In this document: piece after piece, positions 34,452 to 45,170 of the stretch
How the letters are laid out: each line of letters starts with the position of its first letter
How positions within the stretch are numbered: position 1 is the stretch's first letter
Assembly (NCBI GenBank): GCA_017607445.1
Contig: JAEVHH010000006.1
Coordinates: forward strand, 2,604,001-2,668,000
Source of the DNA: Histoplasma ohiense
Lineage: Eukaryota; Ascomycota; Eurotiomycetes; Onygenales; Ajellomycetaceae
Length of the DNA: 64,000 nucleotides
Direction: 5' to 3'
Program-made: the position numbers and the translations under genes
The notes under the pieces: model-generated
What the model was told of the DNA's origin: nothing
Database searches by the model: none
Seen by the model: the letters and a program-made list of their open reading frames with translations, nothing else

Positions 34452-36490
34452 GTTGGGTGGTTTTTTCCCCTTCATTTCTCTCTCCTTTCTTCCGGATGTT
34501 TTAATCCAGAGTTGTCCAACAACTTTTTATTCAATTTTTTATTTTTATTTTTATTTTTTATGTTTATTTTTGGCTTTCTCGTTCCGTCTAACTTCCATCA
34601 TATTTGAGGATGACATTTTGCACAGAACAAAATGTTTCTATAAATGTAGCTAAGCTAGCTCCTATATTCTTCATGTAAATAGCACCTAGCAATAATGAGA
34701 TATACAGATACACCACTCTCTGATGTTCTCCTGTAGTTCTCCCTAGGCAATGAATAGGCAATGAATGATCTCTTTGAACAACCGAAGGCCAATCCTAATT
34801 GGAGAAACCAATGGTTTGTGGCGTCTCTCAGCGCATCTCTCGGGCTACCTAGGGACTGACTATCCATACGCATGACTAGTTATTTAACTAACTAGTGGTT
34901 ATTTCACATTGTATGACATCATCCAGGAGCTCTGATAATGAACTAGTTAGCTAAACAGACGGAGTATGTATCTATCTATCCACTTTGGTTTTCCGACCTC
35001 GCAGCCTCTGGCTACATTGTCACCAGATATACCCCAAAGCAAATGGGGGATTGAATATAAAATAAATGATGTATTTGCGTGAGTGTCCGCCGTCCACTGC
35101 TTGCGGCGGCGGCGGAGGAGGGATGCTGATTACTCCCTGTTGTCGAATGGGGTGGTACAGTACAAAGGGACGATGATTGCCCGGCTCAGCATGGGGTTGT
35201 GGTATATAAATATAACGTTACGGAGTACACGCTTTTGTTTTGCACTGCTCCCAATAGAGCTCGCGAAGCTAACATTTCCCGATTGGATTTGAAGAACTTA
35301 ATGTACGCAGCGTATGTGCAGTACGTGCTTTCGTTCGCTGCGGGGATTAAATAAGTAAGATAAAGGCATTCCGTTCAGTTCGCAGCGATGGATACATGAG
35401 CATCACACGTCTACTACCATACGTGATTCTAGCAAATCTCTTGTATGATCTTCCATCCCCCATCCATTATCAACATATCATATCCAAGCCCTTCCGCGGA
35501 CCATAGTTCGATGTCATTGTAAGTACCAGTCTTTCCAACGTCAGTAACGAAACCCCGAATATATAACCACCTTCAAAATTGACACCTGAATTTAAGTTCC
35601 GTACAAGGAGCAGAGCAGAAGCTTTCCTTTGTGAGTCTATTTTTCAGCCTCGAGGAACCAAGGCTGAAATGTCATTTTGGGGCCAGCTGCCCAAGCAAGA
35701 AACTAGGGCTGATAATATGTTTCTGGCATCCAGGCCCGACAGATGGAAGTATGGCCACAGCCATCGAACCGTTAGATTTTGTACGACGAATCTCAGTATG
35801 AAGAAGAAAAAAAGTATAAAATAAAAAGCGTTGTCAAACAGGTTTGGCGCATTCAACGGAGTAGTTTCATCAGAAGGTGGGAAGTTCCTAAAGCCAATGG
35901 TGCGCATCGCCTTGTCAACACCATCTGGCATTGATTTGGCCCGTCTGATCGGTCTTCGACGGCGTGGAAAAGTTGTGAGAATTGCTGCCGTGCATCCAGA
36001 TCATATCATGTGCTTGTACCCTGGCCTCCGAGCGATGGCTGAATCTTATTCCCCGCTGTTCTGTATTGTTCGACGATTACCTAGGGGGCACCTGCGCTTA
36101 TTCATGCGATATTTGATTGGCTGTCTTTGTCCTCAGCGCGACCGCGGGAGAAGGCTAAACCATATATCGACTAGTGGCTTGCTCTGCCTGCGGATTATCT
36201 TGGAAACGATCTCGTCATAGAATACCGGGTAACTTACAGCCCGCGATCTTGTGGATGCAATACCTCGGCCGAGTCTGTATCTGTGTACCCCGTAGCTTGG
36301 GAAGGGATGAAGCTTGTGACGAACAAACCCGCCGCCGTTCTTTCTCTCTTTCCCTCCTGGCTTCACTTCCTCGCTTCTTCTCATCTTCTCCTCTTTCATC
36401 TTCTCTTCTTGTTCATCTGCTGCATCTTCTTTCACCTTCCCCACAGCACACCTTATCCGGGCCCCCTCTGTTGTTATCTTATCATCAGCC
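34452..36490. other. Intergenic region before the fumarate reductase gene
   Basis: About 2 kb. A short inverted repeat ACTAGTTA..TAACTAGT lies at 34875-34896. The last 150 bases form a strong CT-rich tract, common in leaders of highly expressed fungal genes. The 129-codon frame at 35831-36220 does not start with ATG and shows no domain. Confidence 0.5.
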
Positions 36491-38862
36491 ATGCCTCCTA
36501 GGGTTATCGTCGTTGGTGGTGGATGTACGCTGGTGCCCTTTCCCCAGATTCTTCCTCTCCGTTGGCTCTGCTAACATTTGTGTGATGCAACAGTGTCCGG
36601 CCTCAGTGCGGCTCACACCGTCTATCTGAATGGCGGCAATGTCCTGGTTCTTGACAAGCAAAGTAGCTAAAGCCTTTCCCCCCCCTCACAGGTTGCATCT
36701 GATTGCTGCCCTGCCTGACATAACCCGAGAAACGATACAAGCAACTAGCTGACTCTATATTTTCCCTCTCATAGGCTTCTTTGGCGGCAACTCAACCAAG
36801 GCCACTTCAGGCATCAATGGTGCTCTCACACGGACACAGATCGATCTGGGTATATCGGATAGTGTGAAACAGTTCTACGAGGATACTCTCAAATCTGCCA
36901 GAGACAAGGCTCGCCCGGATCTAATCAAGGTCCTTACTTACAACTCTGCCTCCGCTATTCATTGGCTGCAAGAGATCTTCAAGCTTGATCTTACTCTTGT
37001 GTCGCGACTCGGGTTCGTATCCTTTGTTCTTTCTTCCTTTTTGTTTTTACAATCTAATCACTTGTCCCATGCTTGCTCTTCCTGCATCATACCCCTTTCA
37101 AAATACCATATTTCTAGGAATGCTAATTACTGGCTGATTTATCCAGAGGGCATTCATTCCCCCGCACCCATCGCGGCCATGATGCCAAATTCCCCGGTAT
37201 GGCTATCACATATGCTCTGATGCAGCGCCTCGAGGAGCTCACAGAAAGCGAGCCAAACCGCGTACAGGTGCTTAAGAAGGCCCGTGTCACCGCAGTCAAC
37301 AAGGAAGGAAACAAGATCACTGGCGTCACCTATGAATATAATGGCGAGATCCACAAGGCCGATGGTGTTGTTGTTTTGGCCACCGGTGGATACGCTGCTG
37401 ATTTCACGGAAGATTCTCTCCTGAAAAAATGGAGACCGGACACCTTCCATCTGTCCAGCACCAACGGTGTCCATGCCACAGGTGATGGCCAGAAAATGCT
37501 CATGGCCATTGGTGCTAATGGTATTGATATGGACAAGGTCCAAGTTCACCCAACTGGCCTCATTGATCCTAAGGATCCTGACTCCAAGTGGAAGTTCTTG
37601 GCTGCCGAAGGTATTCTCCACGTGTGATATATTTTCCCGTCAAAAAGTACTACGTTGACTAATAATGTTTGGTAAATAGCTCTTCGTGGGGAGGGAGGTC
37701 TCCTCCTCAACTCTGATGGCCAGCGATTCGCTGATGAGCTGGGCCACCGAGATTATGTGTCTGGCGAAATGTGGAAAGAGAAGGAGAAGGGCAAGTGGCC
37801 AATTCGCCTTATACTTAACAGCAAAGCTTCCAATGTCCTTGACTTCCACACTCGCCACTATTCCGGCCGTGGCCTGATGAAGAAGATGACTGGCAAAGAG
37901 CTGGCTAAGGAAATTGGCTGCGGAGAAGCTGCTCTCAGGAAGACCTTCGACGAATACAATCAGATTGCTGATGGTAAGAAGAAGGATCCGTTTGGGAAGA
38001 AATACTTCCACAATGGCCCTATGAGTGTTGATGATACTTTCTATGTTGCGCTCATGCAACCCGTTCTCCACTTCACAATGGGCGGAATTGAGATCAACGA
38101 CAAGGCTCAAGTTTTGAACTCGGAAAAGAAACCGTTTGAGGGTCTATTTGCCTGCGGTGAGCTTGCTGGTGGTGTCCATGGTGCCAATCGTCTTGGTGGT
38201 TCCTCTCTTTTGGGATGTGTCGTTTACGGGCGTGTTGCTGGTGACTCCGCCAGCCAATTCCTCTTCCAGGAACTCCTCTCTAACCCCTCAGCTCTCGCTT
38301 CATCTCGCCTAAACCAAATCTCCCTCCACATCGATCCGTCTCAGCCGGGCAAAGTGTCCGTTGAATGGACTACTCCATCTGGTGCAAGTAGTGCCTCAAC
38401 TTCTGTCCAAGCTGCTCCTGCTCCTGTGGCGGTCACAAGCCCTTCTACTGCATCTGCTGCATCTGCCAAGGCCGCAGATGGTGCTGCGGACATCGCGAAC
38501 TTCAAGGTCCCAAGTAAGGAGTTCACAATGGAAGAGGTTGCCAAGCACAACAAGAAAGATGACCTATGGATCGTTGTTAAGGGTGTCGTGATGGATGTCT
38601 CAAATTGGCTCGATGAGCACCCTGGTGGGGCCCAGGCTCTGTTCAGCCATATGGGCAAGGATGCAACGGAAGGTAAGCGTCACGTTTTCTGCACCGGTGC
38701 TGACCTTTTAATGCTCATCATGGCTTGAAAATGCTAACAACCTTCCCTTCTCCTTTGACTTTAGAATTTGAGATGCTTCACGACGACGAGGTCATCCCCA
38801 AATATGCCTCTCACATCGTCATCGGACGTGTGAAGGGCCAGACTCCAAGCCTGGAATACTAA
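36491..38862 (+). CDS. Soluble fumarate reductase (Osm1/Frd1 type) fused to C-terminal cytochrome b5 domain
   Basis: Exons 36491-36524, 36594-36662, 36775-37012, 37147-37610, 37680-38672 and 38765-38862 give 631 residues. The N-terminal FAD-binding motif VIVVGGGLSGLSAAH (about 5-19) is formed across intron 1. SFFGGNSTKATSGINGA follows, then the flavoprotein active-site segments HPTGLIDPKD, LLNSDGQRFADELGHRDYVS and ACGELAGGVHGANRLGG. An Ala/Pro/Ser linker (about 515-545) leads to a cytochrome b5 fold with DEHPGG (about 580) and a second haem histidine in YASHIVIGR (about 616). It reduces fumarate to succinate using reduced flavin, reoxidising cofactors when oxygen is short. There is no obvious targeting peptide, since FAD binding starts at residue 5, so a cytosolic form is likely. 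The b5 fusion is usual in filamentous fungi as I recall. Confidence 0.95.
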
Positions 38863-39184
38863 ATTGTTTTTCCTAACCCCTAACCCCTCTGCTGGCCCTC
38901 TTCACTGTACCATGAACCTTTCCCTTTTTATTTGGGTCTCTCACCAGCTACAAGATCCGTAGATACGATATCTCCTTGTACATTCATATTATCGTCTTTA
39001 CCACAGCCCCTAGGGTTTTCTTTTCCCACCAATAAAACAAACGCAAAAAACGGAAATTTTTGGGTGGGGGGAACAAGGGATGATATGTTGCCTGTTATTG
39101 TGTTATGATTTTAGCTGGTATTTCCTTTCTTCTCTTTAAATCTACATGTACATACATGTGCATATTTGGATCTATCACCTTCTC

Positions 39185-39222
<38 letters not shown>

Positions 39223-39578
39223 GTTTCTTGCTTGGGTTTTTTTGTCCCTTTTATTTCTCTTTTTGTTGATGTAAATGGTGTATATGATTGCGTTTTCTTT
39301 TTGTTGTAAAAAACCTACCTTTCTAGCTTTGGAAATGGAAGAGCAAGTATACCTGGCGTGTTTCTTCTGGTACATCGTGTATCTGTGCGGCTAGATGTTA
39401 GGCTATATTTCTCCTGACCTTTCTGGTGCTGTAGTTGTTAAGATGATACGACACGGAAAGAAGTCCATTGAAGACAACATGCACATAGCGGTCACACATA
39501 TTTGCCATGATCCTTATTCATTGTCAAACATACAATTCCATCTAACTCAGTTCAAAAAAAGGGGAAAATCTAGGGCCT
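38863..39578. other. Intergenic region between convergent genes
   Basis: 716 bases holding the 3' regions of fumarate reductase and the phosphodiesterase. It contains a 35-bp T tract at 39187-39221 and a CT-rich 3' stretch. No gene seen. Confidence 0.6.
39187..39221. repeat. Poly-T tract (35 nt)
   Basis: Longest homopolymer in the window; length may be unreliable in assembly. Confidence 0.97.
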
Positions 39579-41124
39579 CTATTTATATTCTTTTCCGTTC
39601 CCATCATGATACAACCCATGAATAAAGTGATCTAAATCCACCCGATAAACAGCGGTAAACAGGCTCCCTGCCGCGTACAAGAGCACAGCCCTAACCAGCA
39701 CACCAGCGCGTTGCAGCACGGTTAGCCCGTCATCGACATCATCATCTCCCCCATTCTCAGGCAAACGACACGACCCATCCTTCCGCCCGTCGCAAGTTCG
39801 CCGACACAACTCCACCTCATCCGTGACAACCCCATCGAGCCCGCGCCGAATGCACAACCGCATAAACTCCTCCCTATTCACCGTCCACGCGAAGACCTGC
39901 TGCCCCGCCTCCCTGGCGTCGGCGAGGAATTGCGCACCCCCAGGGCCCATGAGCGCGTGCATATTCATGTTGAAGATTATGTGGGGGACCTTCAGGAATT
40001 GGCGGGCGAAGGCGAGGGAGAAGGAGATTAGGGAGACCGGGTAGGCCGGGAAAAGGCGGTGGGCGAGGGAAAGGTATTTAGTCTGATGGATGATGATGAT
40101 GATGATGATTATTATTATTTTGTAAATCCGAGATATATAGGACATTATATATATCTGTTTGATTTATTCATTTCATCAGCGAAGGTGAACTCACTGTCCA
40201 ACAGCCGAGGATTATCCTCTCGTTCCACGGCTTGTGTTCTGAAGGGGTGGAGCGGAGTAAGTCTGCAAGAGTGTCCATGATAGTTTCAGGATGGTTATCA
40301 CGCTGTTTCATTTGGAAGTAGTATAGATTAGTACGATGTGCATGGCATGGCATGGCATGGCAAAGAATGAACGGTTGGAAATTGCATGCATCGGCGAATG
40401 GCAAAGCGTACCTTGATATCTAATAGAATCCACACGTCTTTCCGCTCAGGCGCAGCAGAAACGTACCGCAGCAAATCAACCAAGCGGGGCATGAATTCAA
40501 CAGGTTCTCCTGTCGTCCGTAGGGTGCTGAGATATTGCCAATCACAATCGATGATCCGTTTTTTCACACCGAAGCAGCGTTGGAGAGTTGCATCCTTGAT
40601 GGCGATGATCGGGGATTTTGTTTTTAGAATTTTGAAACAAAAACGGAAAATAAAAGCACTTGGTTCGAGATTTTCGAGAAATGCATGGAGGTATATTTAT
40701 ATAACAAAGAAATGTCTCAGCATACATGAGATAGAACAATTTCCCCGTCCCTGGAAAGGTGCAGGTCGGTCTCAATGACTTGTGCACCAACATCGATGGC
40801 GTGGATAAACGCGCCCATAGTATTCTCTGGGAACTTGGCTTTGGCGCCGCGGTGAGCAATAGTGATCGGGTTCATTCGTGCCACAGTGTTCCGGTTCGGA
40901 GCTGGCCATCGTGCTGTATGTATTTCTTTATGTTAGTATATGCAACTTTGCGATCTGGTCTGCTTTCGCTCGCGGACCTTGAAGGAGGAAGAGTATATAC
41001 CTTTAGGAAAGAAGACGACTGGCTCCAGTGAGTTTGACGAGGTTGAGATTGGCCGATCAGCTTCCAGGCTGTGCTTGGGTGTGGTGATGAAATTTTCTAG
41101 AAGCGGTGATTCTGTTGTATCCAT
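39579..41124 (-). CDS. Glycerophosphodiester phosphodiesterase domain protein, Pgc1-like
   Basis: Minus-strand exons 41124-41001, 40913-40726, 40594-40412, 40302-40195 and 40082-39579 give 368 residues. The GDPD domain starts at about 60 with IAHRGAKAKFPENTMGAF (catalytic His-Arg and metal-binding Glu), then IETDLHLSRDGEIVLSHD (metal site and second catalytic His). The barrel continues through VWILLDIK and RIILGCWT to AWTVNREEFMRLCIRRGLDG and VVTDE. A hydrophobic segment near the C-terminus (LVRAVLLYAAGSLFTAV) suggests a tail anchor, as in yeast Pgc1, which cleaves phosphatidylglycerol to diacylglycerol and glycerol phosphate. The first intron has a perfect TACTAAC branch site. Introns 3 and 4 carry CATGG and GAT repeats. 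Enzyme class is firm; the precise substrate is inferred. Confidence 0.9.
40086..40118. repeat. GAT/ATT trinucleotide repeat inside an intron
   Basis: Runs of GAT then ATT lie just inside the acceptor of intron 4 of the phosphodiesterase gene. On the coding strand they form the stretch before the splice acceptor. Confidence 0.9.
40341..40362. repeat. Tandem CATGG pentamer inside an intron of the phosphodiesterase gene
   Basis: Four consecutive CATGG units in intron 3. Confidence 0.95.
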
Positions 41125-41731
41125 GATCCAGGCAGAGAGACCATATATGTCACAGCAGGCTATCAGATTGCAGCGAGGTTAGGTCGGGCAGCCGGATCGA
41201 CTTAGAAATGGCAGACAGATAGTCGGACGGGATCCTTTCTTATGAATATGGAGTGCTAGAGGACAAAATATTTAGATCCGCCACAGTATGAAACATTATC
41301 CACGCGAAGAATGGTGAACAACAGAGATGGATGATGAGCAATCGGCAGCCCAATAAAGAAGAAACAGAGCACAGACAAGCGAATAGCGAGATATCGATAG
41401 TGAATCATCATCTTAATATGCAATAGAGTCTCCATTGCTCCCAACGGAAGCTCGGCTCCCTTCGTTGCCGTTGGGCTATGAGTTCGGCCCATGGAACTTA
41501 AGCAACCTTATTCCGTAGTTGTATCCCTATACCTAGGTCCAATCCGGCCCTAAGCCAGCAACAGCGTCAAACATGGCTTGCTTAGCGAAAGGTTCTTGAT
41601 AGACCTAGGTTGCTAAATATCAAGGTATGGGTTGGCAGGTTGGAATGCCACTAGTGAGGTGGCTACATTCTTTAGCGGAGATAACTCTTAACATCCATTA
41701 TGTTATTTATCTGATGCTCAGAGAGTTCTAA
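41125..41731. other. Intergenic region
   Basis: About 600 bases upstream of the phosphodiesterase gene, AT-rich, probably its promoter. No coding signal seen. Confidence 0.5.
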
Positions 41732-42306
41732 CGACGGCCACCACTAATCAGTATTGGCGTCGAACAATGCTCAGAGACTTCATGGGATGGAGTTCTGACA
41801 TTTCTACGTAATGGCGTTGACAACCTCCAGAATGATTCCTCATTAGCTGAGGCTAGAAGACAGTCTGACGACCATTTTTAAAGAAATACCAGAGCATCAT
41901 TTTCTACAGGATCCCTTGAGCATTTCCATGACGTTGAGCGATGGCATATTTATTCCAGAGACCTTTGGACTGCCATCATTGAATATTTCATCAAGCAAAG
42001 TGAGGAATATGAAGTTCAAAAGTTGGCTACACTCTTAGCCTTACTAGCGAAACAGTCCCCCAACAGGCCCATCGATTGGTCAAATCTTGGTGGTTAATTG
42101 AAGACGCTAAAATAGGCTCACCTTTAGAAGATCAGACTCCTGGTCGACACGATGCCGTATCGATTTGGTGGTGGACGTCTCCAAAGCTGTGGTGTAGTTC
42201 CCAATCGCGTTGTGGAGACCTTCTCGAAAGTTGGAAGCCTACAGAACGTGAATTGACCAATTCTTGCAGAACTCACCTTCTATCAATACGGGTTTCGAGT
42301 AAGTGA
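41732..42306 (+). pseudogene. Probable decayed protein-coding gene, family unknown
   Basis: One frame runs from 41732 to 42094 with protein-like composition, broken by a single in-frame TAA at 41879-41881. It includes segments such as SWDGVLTFLRNGVDNLQ, HFHDVERWHIYSRDLW and AIIEYFIKQSEEYEVQKLA. The sense continues in another frame from about 42061 to 42306 (AHRLVKSWWLIEDAK, then TPGRHDAVSIWWW). So one stop and one frameshift separate pieces of about 190 codons. No start ATG fits well and no family is recognised. An intron explanation for the breaks is possible, but no good donor/acceptor pair is seen. Confidence 0.4.
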
Positions 42307-42751
42307 ACCGGTGAGTTGTGGCAACTTAGCCCTGACTTGATCGAAGGCGGGGAAGGGAGCGGCATGTACTGTCCATGTACAGTGCATTGTCGCTAAGTCA
42401 TCGAACGGGATCCTCGCGAGATATTTGGTTAACACAAGATCACAATGCTGAATGTTGAACCGACGCATTCTACGACTGGCACACCTTTCTGGAACAAGAG
42501 CAAGGATCCCATGTCCCCAAGGAAAGCAGCCTGAAGTCACAAATCCTGGCAATCGCAGGGTGACGTCACGATAATATCCTCGGAATCTGAAGCCCATACA
42601 TGACAACATTCGCTTGGATGGAAGGACGCACAGAAGCAGGCTCATGAGAGAGGTAAGATGTGGTTATCAGCAAATAAGTATTTATACAAAAACATGCAAG
42701 ACATGCGCAGAAAGGGGCTTCGCCGCCTTCGCCGCTTCGCCCAGCTTGCTT
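42307..42751. other. Intergenic region
   Basis: About 450 bases. A 120-codon minus-strand frame with ATG at 42645 covers it, ending at 42283. It has no recognised domain and overlaps the tail of the decayed gene, so I leave it uncalled. Confidence 0.4.
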
Positions 42752-43021
42752 TTACCTCCCACATTCCGCCTCCAGCCTCTCCGCCCGTTTCACCTTCCTC
42801 ATAACATCCAAATACTCATTCACCCTCTTCTCCGCCCAGATACAACCGCCCAGCGTCATTGAGCTCAGCTGCAGAAACACCTTGAACTGTGGAGTCAGGC
42901 CGCGGTAGATGCGCGAGATTGGGGCGAGGTTGGCGGAGAGGGAGGTTAAGGGGCGGTAGAGGAGAGGAGTGTGTGGGGTAGGTCTGCGCTTGGGTTCGGG
43001 GTGTCCATGGGAACTAGACAT
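42752..43021 (-). CDS. Small conserved-looking protein with one hydrophobic segment, unknown function
   Basis: Single exon, 89 residues, ATG at 43021. The N-terminus is Pro/His/Arg-rich; then LSANLAPISRIYRGLTPQFK leads to a short hydrophobic stretch FLQLSSMTLGGCIWAEKRV and a charged helix ending in RKVKRAERLEAECGR. This layout (basic lead, one helix, charged tail) is common in small mitochondrial inner-membrane or assembly factors, but I cannot assign a family. GC-rich coding composition contrasts with its AT-rich flanks. It is divergent from the HIS3-type gene, about 900 bp away. Confidence 0.6.
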   Translation of the reverse strand: MSSSHGHPEPKRRPTPHTPLLYRPLTSLSANLAPISRIYRGLTPQFKVFLQLSSMTLGGCIWAEKRVNEYLDVMRKVKRAERLEAECGR

Positions 43022-43927
43022 TGAAGAGCTTGGGGATGAGGAGGTGTTGGAAGGAGGATTAGAGGAGGCAAACCGGAGTGGGTGTGGAAGGAGGAGGATT
43101 AGGTGTGCGAGGATGGAGATCGAACCGTACTGGAGGGTGTTGGAGGGAAGCCGGGTCTGTTAGCAGTTCTTTTTTCTTCATTTTCTTCTGCTTTGGTTGT
43201 TTCCTGACTGCGGGGTTGGATACATTTTTCTTTTTTTTTTAATTTATTTTTTGATGTAGTAGAAAAAGAGATGGTATTTGAAGTCCTTGCCATTTTCCTT
43301 TCCTTTCCTTTATTTAAATTTAAACGGGTTTAGACGTACACGAGCGGCACCAGTGAAGAAACCCTTGACGGCTTCTTGCATGACTTCGGGTGGCGGGTCA
43401 ATGTCTCCGCGTTGATTCGAGGGCGCTGGCATTTGTGTTATGTTTTATATGTATGAGCCCCGCTGTACGCGAATATCGAACAGGTGGCGTTCATCTGCAT
43501 GTAAAGATGAATTTCTTGTCTGCGTGCGGCGGAGGGTCGCGGAGGACAGTTGAAAGCAGGGAAGCTATTATTTGATAGTTAGCCCAGGACTTCTTCCACA
43601 ACGGCGATGGTCAATTTATACCATCACACCTCGAAACGCGATAAATTTAGTCAGGTTGATCGGTAGATGTGAGGGATTGGTTTCGTTTCGTCCCCGCCCT
43701 CGCTGCCTCCGGTTCGGATCTAAAAAGCCGAAAGGAAGGTTGAGAGTGATTCGGACATATATTTATCCGATCGGCAAACATAATGTTGGAAACTAGAACT
43801 GAACAATTCCATCGGCATTTCTATCGCCATACTCGTCCCTCTACGATTTATTTGCAATCCAATTGAATACCCAAATTGCCACTGACCATCCTGACATAAG
43901 GGTATATCATACTCGAAAGTTCCATCC
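43022..43927. other. Divergent intergenic region
   Basis: About 900 bases between the small minus-strand gene and the HIS3-type gene. T-rich runs near 43210-43260. No coding signal that I can support. Confidence 0.5.
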
Positions 43928-44804
43928 ATGTCCCTCTCCCCTCGCAGCACTACCGTTACCCGCCTAACCAACGAGACAAAGGTGCAAGTCTCCCTCTCAC
44001 TCGATGGTGGCGTGCTCCCGGCCTACGAACCGTGCGAGCACTTCCCACGGACAAACTCGGAGGAGTCCTTCCGCGTAATACCTCCTCCTGAAGCAGCACA
44101 TTCCACTCAGTTCACTCCCTCGCAACAGATCACCATAACTACCGGCATAGGGTTTTTGGATCACCTACTACATGCGCTAGCGAAGCATGCTGGATGGAGT
44201 CTGGCAGTGAGATGTAAAGGGGATTTGATCAGTTAGCTTCCTCCTCTCTTATTTACTGGATACCTATTTTCTGCCTTGCAGGAGTTTGGCGGCAGTTTCG
44301 TGTCACCCCGCCTCCTTCACTCATGGATATTTCTCTCCCATACAAGATCAAAGAAGAAAAGCAAGTCGCTAATTCACTTCCTCAGTTGACGACCACCACA
44401 CAGTGGAAGATATCTTTCTTGCGCTCGGCACCGCCTTCACAAAAGCGCTCGGCCCCCGCGTCTCCCTTGTCCGATTCGCCCGCGGGGATGCCCCCCTCGA
44501 CGAAGCCCTCTCGTGGGCAGTAATCGACATCTCCTCCCGTCCATATAGTGTGATAAACCTAGGCCTGAAGCGCGAGAAGGTCGGCGCATTGAGTACGGAG
44601 ATGATTTCGCATGGACTTGCGAGCTTCGCGCAGGCGGCAGGCGTCACATTACATGTTGGATGTGTTTATGGGGATAATGATCATCATCGGGCAGAGAGCG
44701 CTTTTAAGGCTGTCGCGGTAGCGACGAGACAGGCTTGTCGGAGAAGAGGGGATGGAGAGGTTGGAGGCGGTGGGGAGGTAGGGAGTACAAAGGGGGTGTT
44801 GTAA
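43928..44804 (+). CDS. HIS3: Imidazoleglycerol-phosphate dehydratase (histidine biosynthesis)
   Basis: Exons 43928-44231 and 44386-44804 give 240 residues. It dehydrates imidazoleglycerol phosphate to imidazoleacetol phosphate, step six of histidine synthesis. Landmarks are TGIGFLDHLLHALAKHAGW (about 75-93), the manganese-binding IDDHHTVED (about 103-111, formed right after the intron), GDAPLDEALSWAVIDISSRP and the second metal motif DNDHHRAESAFKA (about 203). The canonical C-terminus STKGVL is present. An N-terminal insert rich in Glu/Pro (about 30-60) sits between the first strand and the TGIGFLDH motif. The 154-nt intron also contains an earlier CAG at about 44280 that would break the frame. 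The symbol follows yeast usage. Confidence 0.95.
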
Positions 44805-45170
44805 TTTTTTTTGATACCTGTAGCATTTTCTTTTCTTCTTTTCTTCTCTTTTTTTTTTTTTCTAAATCGGTTGAAAGATGGGTCCGCGTTCTGTCGTTTC
44901 GTCTAATTATTATAACGCCTTTCTGATGACAAAGTACATGGCACTTCATACCCAGGAAATACTGCATATTTTCAATTACGGAGGTTTTTGGAATTGATTT
45001 TCGGCTATGCGTTGAGAAGTTCCCGAGTGTCATAAATCACGTGTCTCATACATGCAGTCGCTGGCTCCATTCGAATGCAACAACTTTCAAACCTAGGGAT
45101 TGAAATCTAACCCAAGGCTTTGACAATCGATCTTCTACGGTCATTGGGCGCAAGAGCCCTACTTATTTAA
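44805..45170. other. Intergenic region
   Basis: 366 bases, T-rich after the HIS3-type stop. Probably its 3' region and the promoter of the zinc transporter. Confidence 0.6.

Noticed and set aside
33684..34475. 263-codon antisense open frame over the phosphatase gene
   Set aside because: It is the mirror of codon bias in exon 2 of fructose-1,6-bisphosphatase and shows no independent domain.
35831..36220. 129-codon plus-strand ORF upstream of fumarate reductase
   Set aside because: It starts without ATG and has no family features; lies in the promoter.
38872..38888. Two CCCCTAA units resembling telomere repeats
   Set aside because: Only two units, seven bases each, in a 3' region; the fungal telomere unit is TTAGGG. 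Not an interstitial telomere.
42283..42645. 120-codon minus-strand ORF with ATG
   Set aside because: No recognised domain and it overlaps the more protein-like plus-strand relic.
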